Assembly (NCBI RefSeq): GCF_938010505.1
Contig: NZ_CALLVP010000148.1
Location: forward strand, 1 to 19,567
From: an uncultured Veillonella sp.
GTDB lineage: Bacteria; Bacillota; Negativicutes; Veillonellales; Veillonellaceae
Direction of reading: 5' to 3'
DNA: 19,567 bases
A program made the position numbers and the translations under genes. Positions 14,094 through 19,567 of the stretch are shown piece after piece; position 1 is the stretch's first letter, and each line of letters begins with the position of its first letter. Under the pieces are notes generated by a model that saw only the letters and a program-made list of their open reading frames with translations, did no database searches and was not told where the DNA came from.

Positions 14094-14583
14094 AGGTGGA
14101 CTTGATTCGAGTCATCGTTAAACATATGAAATAATATTATTATAGAAAGTCTCTTTGATTTTTGAATATTTCATTAAAAATAAGAAGATATAGATAAAAT
14201 TGTGGGGTTGAATTAATAAAATTACTAGTTTTTATATGAGAATAAAATGAAATCAAGCTCTTTTGGGACGTTTTAAGTTAAAAATACATTTGTAATTTTG
14301 ATTAATAATCTATAGAATTAGTAATAATCAATATTCCTTAATATATAGGTGAAATAAAAATAATTTATAATTGGCTTAATTGAGTATAAAATCAAATAAA
14401 TAGATAGATTATTAATTTGTTATACTTATATATAAGCTAGATGAAGTGGATTTTCACTGGTTTGCTAAAGAATGGCTTATTTACTGGGTTCATAGATATA
14501 ATTGGACCTATTGTTAACCTTGGGCATTTGCCTTAATTTACTAATTAACATAAAATATGTGAGTAAAATACTTTGGAGGATTT
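14094..14583. other. AT-rich intergenic region
   Basis: About 490 bases separate the hydrogenase terminator from the glycosyltransferase gene. Most of 14100-14435 is very AT-rich, with many stops in all frames and no ORF I would defend. Weak promoter-like strings occur (TTGATT at 14298-14303, TATACT at 14421-14426), but such strings are expected by chance in this composition. From 14441 to 14536 the composition is less AT-rich and an open 31-codon frame exists (listed separately). No tRNA, known riboswitch or transposon end was recognised. Confidence 0.6.
14441..14536 (+). CDS. Candidate 31-residue hydrophobic peptide ORF
   Basis: An ATG at 14441 opens 31 codons ending in TAA at 14534-14536. 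The product begins MKWIFTGLLKNGLFTGF and continues with a hydrophobic IDIIGPIVNLG stretch; its charged residues are K2, K10 and D19. It could insert into or lie on a membrane, like small toxin or surfactant-type peptides. No good ribosome binding site precedes it; a TATACT at 14421-14426 would give a nearly leaderless mRNA. The stretch is less AT-rich than its flanks, which argues weakly for a real gene or structured RNA. I do not recognise the family, and it may be chance. Confidence 0.2.
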   Translation: MKWIFTGLLKNGLFTGFIDIIGPIVNLGHLP

Positions 14584-15594
14584 ATGTTACTTTCTATTGT
14601 TGTGCCTGTATATAACGAAGAGGAAAATATAGCGACATTTTATAAAGCTGTAACTGATGTTATGTCAGGTTTCACGTATGATTATGAACTAATCTACGTA
14701 GATGATGGGTCTAGTGATTCGTCGGCTATGATATTACGTGAAATTGCATTCAATGATAAACATGTCAAAGTGTTATTGTTGGCTCGTAACTTTGGGCATC
14801 AGACAGCACTTACATGTGGGCTTGATTACGCTCAAGGCGATGCAGTTATTACAATGGATGGTGATATGCAGCATCCACCGGCATTGATCCCAGAACTGAT
14901 TCGGTTGTGGGAATCGGGGTACGATGTGGTGCGCACCATACGCGATTCAACTGATGACGCTAGTTGGGCTAAATCTTTTACGTCTAAGTATTATTACAAA
15001 CTTATGAACAAAATGGCCGATGTTCCTATTGTTGAAGGTGGATCTGATTTCCGCCTCATGAATAGTAAAGCATTGGGCACGTTGAAACGATTCAGAGAAC
15101 ATGGTCGATTCTTGCGCGGTATTGTTGGTGCCTTAGGGTACAGACAAGCGGAGTTGCACTTTGTAGCACCACCTCGTTTTGCGGGGGTCTCAAAGTTTAG
15201 TGTGCGCAAGATGATTCGATTTGCTCTCGATGGGGTAACAGCCTTTTCTAGGGTGCCTTTACGGGCCGCCTTGTATGTAGGTGTACTCTGTGGGGGAATG
15301 AGCTTTTTGCTCATCTTACATCTTTTGTATGTATATCTTACAGGACAAGCCTTGAATGGGTGGACTACCTTGGGCGTATCAATCTTGTTCATTGGAGGAA
15401 TTCAACTCGTCGGACTGGGAATAATTGGCGAGTATGTAGGTCGTATTTTTGAAGAGGTGAAGCAACGGCCTTTGTATTGGGTTAAGTCTGCTATAAACTT
15501 TGAAGGGCATGAAGAGGCTCCGTTACTCGGACCAAGTAGTGCCGATATTTTTATGGCATCTGAGACTTATACTAACAAAAGCAAAGAAGACTAG
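14584..15594 (+). CDS. Membrane-anchored GT2 glycosyltransferase (GtrB/DPM1-like)
   Basis: This family transfers a sugar from a nucleotide donor to a lipid (polyprenyl phosphate) carrier at the inner membrane face; donor and final glycan cannot be told from sequence. The 336-residue protein has an N-terminal GT-A domain starting LSIVVPVYNEEENI. VDDGSSDSS is at 39-47 and the metal/nucleotide motif MDGDMQHPP at 91-99. FRLMN (156-160) and the GVSKFSVRKMIRFALDG stretch (201-217) are typical of the family. Two transmembrane helices follow at about 227-251 and 262-284, then a short IGEYVGRIFEEVKQRP tail. GGAGG at 14575-14579 precedes the ATG. It stands alone behind a 490-base gap; the next gene encodes a wall hydrolase. 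Confidence 0.9.
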   Translation: MLLSIVVPVYNEEENIATFYKAVTDVMSGFTYDYELIYVDDGSSDSSAMILREIAFNDKHVKVLLLARNFGHQTALTCGLDYAQGDAVITMDGDMQHPPALIPELIRLWESGYDVVRTIRDSTDDASWAKSFTSKYYYKLMNKMADVPIVEGGSDFRLMNSKALGTLKRFREHGRFLRGIVGALGYRQAELHFVAPPRFAGVSKFSVRKMIRFALDGVTAFSRVPLRAALYVGVLCGGMSFLLILHLLYVYLTGQALNGWTTLGVSILFIGGIQLVGLGIIGEYVGRIFEEVKQRPLYWVKSAINFEGHEEAPLLGPSSADIFMASETYTNKSKED

Positions 15595-15678
15595 CTGTAT
15601 TTGTGAATGCAAATAAATAGACGGTTAGTATATTTTGAATAAATAACTTACTTTAAAAGTTTTTTAGAAAGGAAGAAT

Positions 15679-16491
15679 ATGAAGTCAAAATATAGTAAGG
15701 TTAAAATAACGGCATTAACATTAACTTTTGTGTGTGCCACAACAGCCATGGTTGGCGCAACAACATTACAATATGGTGATAAGGGCAAAAGTGTTACAGC
15801 GGTTCAACAACAACTAATTAAACACGGCTATAATGCTACAGACAAAAATGGTGTATATGGTAAGGAAACGAAATGGGCAGTTCGTCTGTTCCAACAAGAT
15901 CGTGGCCTTCCAGTGGACGGTATCGTAGGTCCTGCTACATATAACGCATTGATGGGTGCTCCTCGTTCTACGAAGGCAGTATTGACTCAAAATGCAGCGA
16001 CTAAAGCAGTAGCAACGAAATCCGCTTTCACAAACAGTAACGCGACATCTCGTCGTATTGCTGGTCAATCCATTAATGGCAAAAATGTTAAATTAAATAA
16101 CATTAAGAAGAATGAAACGCCTAGCAGCATTAATGCAATCTTGGCAGAGGCTGACAAATACCGTGGTGTACCATATGTATTTGGCGGTACTACTCCAAGT
16201 GGTTTTGACTGTTCTGGTTACGTTAAATATGTATTCGAAAAACAAGGTATTTCCTTACCTCGTTTAGCGGATGAGCAATATAACGTAGGTGTTGAAGTTT
16301 CTCGTGCGAACTTGAAAGCAGGGGATTTGGTATTCTTCGAAACATATGAGCCAGGTCCATCTCATTCCGGTATTTATATTGGCGATGGCAAGTTCATCAG
16401 TGCCACTTCCAGTAGTGGTGTTGCAGTAGCAGACCTTGATACTGGCTATTGGGGCGAACGCTACATCGGCGCAAAACGCGTTGTACGTTAA
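15679..16491 (+). CDS. Secreted NlpC/P60 peptidoglycan endopeptidase with PG-binding domain
   Basis: This is a cell-wall hydrolase predicted to cut peptide stems of peptidoglycan. The 270-residue protein has an N-terminal Sec signal (basic start, hydrophobic 10-25, probable cleavage after VGA near 27). A peptidoglycan-binding-1 domain (about 28-92) shows LQYGDKGKSVTAVQQQL and GIVGPATYNAL. A Thr/Ala/Asn-rich linker (about 95-148) leads to the NlpC/P60 domain (about 150-270). The nucleophile is C178 (FDCSGYVKYVF) and the general base H229 (SHSGIYIGDG). The third catalytic position, often His (FIHA), appears as Ser241 in FISATSSSGV. AAAGGAAG precedes the ATG. The gene appears monocistronic, with a terminator after it. 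Confidence 0.93.
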   Translation: MKSKYSKVKITALTLTFVCATTAMVGATTLQYGDKGKSVTAVQQQLIKHGYNATDKNGVYGKETKWAVRLFQQDRGLPVDGIVGPATYNALMGAPRSTKAVLTQNAATKAVATKSAFTNSNATSRRIAGQSINGKNVKLNNIKKNETPSSINAILAEADKYRGVPYVFGGTTPSGFDCSGYVKYVFEKQGISLPRLADEQYNVGVEVSRANLKAGDLVFFETYEPGPSHSGIYIGDGKFISATSSSGVAVADLDTGYWGERYIGAKRVVR

Positions 16492-16507
16492 TTTAATAAC
16501 TAGCTAT

Positions 16508-16562
16508 AAAAGAGGCTATACGAATCAATTGAGTTTTGTTGACTTGTATAACCTCTTTTTTT
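16508..16562 (+). terminator. Rho-independent terminator of the NlpC/P60 gene
   Basis: A 21-position imperfect stem (16508-16528 with 16539-16559; two mismatches and one G-U) ends in AGAGG/CCTCT and is followed by a run of seven T (16556-16562). Confidence 0.88.
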
Positions 16563-16728
16563 ATTTTCTGCGATTTAACTAGTATTGACTAGATTTAATC
16601 CTTCGTATCTCTTGCTAATAAATATGGATTAAAATGTATATCTTTAATCGTCTGATTAAATTACTGTGAAAGTGCGTAGATTCCGCATAATCTCAATGTT
16701 TTTAATAGATTTTATATCGTTTTTGCGT

Positions 16729-16734
16729 TATAAT
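16729..16734 (+). promoter_or_regulatory. Candidate -10 element of the alaS promoter
   Basis: A perfect TATAAT lies 32 bases before the alaS start; at the normal spacing the -35 is poor (TAGATT at 16706-16711). The rest of the 16563-16766 gap is AT-rich with a loose TTTAATCC/GGATTAAA inverted repeat (16594-16601, 16626-16633). Confidence 0.45.
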
Positions 16735-16766
16735 GAAGAGTAAATAATTTTAGGAGGAATATACAC

Positions 16767-19382
16767 ATGAAGGGTAATGAACTGCGTCAAGCATACTTGC
16801 AGTTTTTTGAAAGCAAAGGACATTTAAAATTAGATAGTTTTTCTCTAATACCAGAAAACGATCCATCTTTATTATTGATTGGGGCAGGTATGGCGCCATT
16901 AAAGCCTTTCTTTACAGGTAAATTGGTACCTCCTTGTCGACGTATTACAACATGTCAAAAAAGTATGCGTACTGGTGACCTTGAGAACGTAGGTCGTACA
17001 GCACGTCACCATACATTCTTTGAAATGCTCGGTAATTTCTCTTTCGGGGACTACTTCAAAAAAGAAGCTATTCATTGGGCTTGGGAATTTTTAACTGAGG
17101 TTATTAAACTCGATAAAAATAGATTATATGTTACTGTATATCCAGATGACCAAGAGGCATATGATACATGGCATAATGATTGTGGTGTAGATGAAAGCCA
17201 CATCTCTCGCTTAGAAGATAACTTCTGGGAAATCGGTGAAGGTCCATGTGGTCCAGACAGTGAAATCTTCTTTGACCAAGGTCCTGAACATGGTTGTGAT
17301 GACCCTAATTGCGCACCAGGCTGTGATTGCGATCGCTACTTAGAGATTTGGAACCTTGTGTTTACTCAATTCAATAAAATGCCAGATGGCACATATGAGC
17401 CATTGCAACATAAGAACATCGATACTGGTGCCGGTCTTGAACGATTGGCTTCCGTATTACAAGGTTGCAGAACTAACTTTGAAACCGATTTAATTTTCCC
17501 AATCATCGAAGCTACTGCAAAACGCGCTGGTGTTACTTATAATGAGAACCCAAACACAGATGTATCTTTGAAGGTTATCGCCGACCATGCTCGTGCTGTA
17601 ACAGCATTGATTTCCGATGGTGTATTACCATCTAACGAAGGTCGCGGTTATGTATTGCGTCGTATCTTGCGCCGTGCCGTACGCCATGGTCGCTTGCTTG
17701 GCATTGAAGGCATCTTCTTAACTCCACTTATTGATGTAGTTGTGGAGATTCTCGGCCCAGGCATTACATCTATTGCTGAGAAACAAGACTTCGTTAAACG
17801 AGTGGTTCAAAACGAAGAGGAACGCTTTAACCAAACCTTGGAACAAGGTCTTGAGCTATTAAACTCCTTGATCGATACATTAGCTGCTGAAAAGGCAACT
17901 GTAGTTCCTGGTTCTGAAGTATTCAAACTATATGATACATATGGATTCCCTTGGGAATTAACAGAAGAAATCGCTTCTGAACGTGGTTTTACAATCGATT
18001 ATGAAGGCTTTGAGGCTGCTATGAAAGAACAACGTGAACGCGCTCGTGAAGCTCGTGTAAAAGAAGATGCGAAGGTGGCAACACCAGACATTACATTCTT
18101 GAAAGACGAAGAGCTTCTTGAAGATGAAACCGTAAAAGAATCTTCTGTATTGATGGTAGGTAAAGGTGCTGAACGTTTACAAACAGCTGCTGACGGCGAT
18201 GAAATTACTATCATCGTACGTACGACTCCATTCCATGCAGAAGGGGGCGGTCAATTAGGTGATACAGGCTTTATCGTAGGCCCAATGGGTAAGGTAGAGG
18301 TTCATAACACTAAACGTTTACCAGAAGGCACTGTATACCATATCGGTACTGTTGTAGAAGGCTCCATCTCTGAAGGCGAAGATATAGCTCTTGAAGTAGA
18401 TACAAACCGTCGTTCTGCGATGGCTCGTAACCATACAGCAACTCACTTATTACATGCAGCTTTGAAACAAATCTTAGGCGACCATGTAAACCAAGCTGGT
18501 TCTTTAGTAACTCCAGATTACTTGCGTTTCGACTTTACTCATTTCTCCCCTGTAACACAAGAAGAACTTGACCAAATTGAAGCTCTTGTAAACGATGAGG
18601 TACTTAAAGCAACTGATCTTGCTATTGCTGAAATGTCCATGGACGAAGCAAAAGAAAAAGGGGCTATGGCACTCTTTGGTGATAAATATGGCGACGTAGT
18701 TCGCGTTGTAGAGGTTCCGGGCTTCTCCGTTGAATTATGTGGTGGTTCTCATGTGGGCAATACGGCATTCGTTGGTTCCTTCCGATTAACATCTGAAGCT
18801 GGTATTGGTTCTGGTGTACGTCGTATTGAGGCTATTACAGGCCGTGCAGCTCTCGATGCAGCAAAACAAGATCGTTTGACTATCGAACGCATGGCTGGCG
18901 AGCTTAAAACTAAAGCGCCTCAAGTAGAGGAACGCTTACATCAAGTATTGGCGGAGGCCAAAGAAACAGCAAAAGAATTAGAACAAATTCGTAAAGAAGT
19001 TTCTGCTGCGGGTGCTGCCGATATCATTGCTGGTAAAGTTATGGTAGGTGATGTAGAGTTTGTAGCGGCTGCTGTAAAAGCATCCTCTATTGATGAACTA
19101 CGCGACTTAGCTGATATGGGGCTTGATAAATTAAATGGCTCTGGCGTAGTACTTGTAGGTGCTGTTATGGGCGATGACAAGGTAAACTTTGTATGTAAAG
19201 TATCCAAAGATGTCGTTGCTAAAGGTGCAAAAGCTGGTAATATCGTTAAAGCGGCTGCTCAAGTAGCTGGTGGTAATGGCGGTGGTCGTCCAGATATGGC
19301 ACAAGCAGGCGGTAAAGAGCCAGCTAAATTGATGGAAGCATTAAAAGCTGGTGGTGAAGCATTAGCATCTATGTTACAATAG
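16767..19382 (+). CDS. alaS: Alanyl-tRNA synthetase
   Basis: AlaRS charges tRNA-Ala in the cytoplasm and hydrolyses mischarged Ser- or Gly-tRNA-Ala. At 871 residues it has all four regions. The N-terminal class II catalytic core shows GAGMAPLKPFF, RHHTFFEMLGNFSFGDYFK and the motif 3 region VLRRILRRAVRHGR. A tRNA-recognition domain follows. The editing domain has HTATHLLHAAL and CGGSHV, which supply its zinc-binding His and Cys residues. The C-Ala domain ends GGGRPDMAQAGGKEP. AGGAGG at 16753-16758 precedes the ATG by eight bases. No T-box leader is present, unlike many Bacillota alaS genes. A probable ireB follows, the usual Bacillota neighbour. Confidence 0.98.
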   Translation: MKGNELRQAYLQFFESKGHLKLDSFSLIPENDPSLLLIGAGMAPLKPFFTGKLVPPCRRITTCQKSMRTGDLENVGRTARHHTFFEMLGNFSFGDYFKKEAIHWAWEFLTEVIKLDKNRLYVTVYPDDQEAYDTWHNDCGVDESHISRLEDNFWEIGEGPCGPDSEIFFDQGPEHGCDDPNCAPGCDCDRYLEIWNLVFTQFNKMPDGTYEPLQHKNIDTGAGLERLASVLQGCRTNFETDLIFPIIEATAKRAGVTYNENPNTDVSLKVIADHARAVTALISDGVLPSNEGRGYVLRRILRRAVRHGRLLGIEGIFLTPLIDVVVEILGPGITSIAEKQDFVKRVVQNEEERFNQTLEQGLELLNSLIDTLAAEKATVVPGSEVFKLYDTYGFPWELTEEIASERGFTIDYEGFEAAMKEQRERAREARVKEDAKVATPDITFLKDEELLEDETVKESSVLMVGKGAERLQTAADGDEITIIVRTTPFHAEGGGQLGDTGFIVGPMGKVEVHNTKRLPEGTVYHIGTVVEGSISEGEDIALEVDTNRRSAMARNHTATHLLHAALKQILGDHVNQAGSLVTPDYLRFDFTHFSPVTQEELDQIEALVNDEVLKATDLAIAEMSMDEAKEKGAMALFGDKYGDVVRVVEVPGFSVELCGGSHVGNTAFVGSFRLTSEAGIGSGVRRIEAITGRAALDAAKQDRLTIERMAGELKTKAPQVEERLHQVLAEAKETAKELEQIRKEVSAAGAADIIAGKVMVGDVEFVAAAVKASSIDELRDLADMGLDKLNGSGVVLVGAVMGDDKVNFVCKVSKDVVAKGAKAGNIVKAAAQVAGGNGGGRPDMAQAGGKEPAKLMEALKAGGEALASMLQ

Positions 19383-19446
19383 GCATATAATTTTATAATT
19401 ATATTTGTATCTGTCATAGAATTTTTTTATGATGCATAAAAAGTTA

Positions 19447-19476
19447 CTGACGATGTACTATTGATTCAAGTATAAT
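19447..19476 (+). promoter_or_regulatory. Candidate promoter upstream of ireB
   Basis: CTGACG (19447-19452) and a perfect TATAAT (19471-19476) are 18 bp apart, 62 bases before the start codon of the next gene. Confidence 0.5.
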
Positions 19477-19484
19477 AGTAGGCG

Positions 19485-19510
19485 AGGTTTCACTTTTACC
19501 AGTGAGACCT
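19485..19510 (+). other. Hairpin in the ireB 5' leader
   Basis: Arms AGGTTTCACT (19485-19494) and AGTGAGACCT (19501-19510) pair over ten positions with one G-U and enclose TTTACC. No T-run follows. The ribosome binding site at 19525-19532 lies 14 bases downstream and is not included. Confidence 0.5.
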
Positions 19511-19537
19511 GGCGATGTAATAAAAAGGAGGGATACG

Positions 19538-19567
19538 ATGAAAGTTTCAGATGAAACCATGTTATTC
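19538..19567 (+). CDS. ireB: Probable IreB family regulatory protein (UPF0297), N-terminal fragment
   Basis: AAGGAGGG at 19525-19532 sits five bases before an ATG that opens MKVSDETMLF at the window edge. Only ten codons are visible, so the name rests on position: in Bacillota alaS is usually followed by ireB (yrzL), then yqgF/ruvX. The TM(K/L)F motif near the start is also what IreB proteins have. IreB is a small cytoplasmic protein phosphorylated by the PASTA kinase IreK in Enterococcus. Confidence 0.6.
   Translation, partial: MKVSDETMLF

Noticed and set aside
16563..16766. T-box leader for alaS
   Set aside because: The gap is short and has no GGGUGGAACCGCG-like T-box sequence or antiterminator; the only strong hairpin belongs to the upstream gene's terminator.
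19385..19404. AT-only hairpin after alaS as terminator
   Set aside because: The 8-bp stem is made only of A-T pairs and is too weak; no G-C core or T-run supports termination.
1..19567. Mobile elements, CRISPR arrays, defence systems
   Set aside because: No transposase, integrase, spacer-repeat pattern or defence-type domain was seen; the only tandem repeat is the short queD leader array.

Overview
The window reads as chromosome of an AT-rich, strictly anaerobic Bacillota with an outer membrane (Negativicutes), most likely Veillonella or a close relative. This rests on Firmicutes gene order (dnaG-rpoD, trmK-Nif3, alaS-ireB), a type A RNase P RNA that resembles the E. coli form rather than the Bacillus type B form, and a Tat-exported membrane-bound [NiFe] hydrogenase. 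The genus name is inferred from protein character and layout, not from a database search. Every gene I accept is on the + strand.

Layout. 1-941 is the 3' part of rny (RNase Y), followed by a hairpin terminator and a second unexplained hairpin. 1198-4162 holds dnaG (primase) and rpoD (housekeeping sigma factor), the classical macromolecular-synthesis pair, ending in a strong terminator. 4225-4367 is a leader with a 20-bp tandem repeat ahead of queD-queE and folE, which make precursors of the tRNA base queuosine. A CAU-anticodon tRNA, probably tRNA-Ile2, follows with its own promoter and terminator, then trmK (tRNA m1A22 methyltransferase) and a Nif3-family protein, and then rnpB (RNase P RNA). 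Much of 4.3-8.5 kb therefore concerns tRNA maturation and modification.

8601-8930 encodes a thioredoxin-like protein with an unusual WCEPC active site, closed by a very clear terminator. 9046-14063 is a hydrogenase operon: Tat-exported small subunit, large subunit, cytochrome b, maturation protease, and a short HupH/HyaF-like protein. Its upstream region carries three TGA-N6-TCA dyads that look like binding sites of a CRP/FNR-family regulator. H2 would be oxidised outside the cytoplasmic membrane and electrons passed through cytochrome b to the quinone pool. The general hypABCDEF maturation genes are not in the window.

14064-14583 is an AT-rich gap with one candidate 31-codon hydrophobic ORF. 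After it come a membrane-anchored GT2 glycosyltransferase, a secreted NlpC/P60 cell-wall hydrolase with a peptidoglycan-binding domain, alaS, and the first ten codons of a gene that is probably ireB.

I saw no insertion sequence, prophage, CRISPR array or defence system. The region is mostly core chromosome. The most interesting signals are regulatory: the start-stop repeats before queD, the dyads before the hydrogenase operon, and a perfect 12-bp inverted repeat inside the start of the maturation protease gene.
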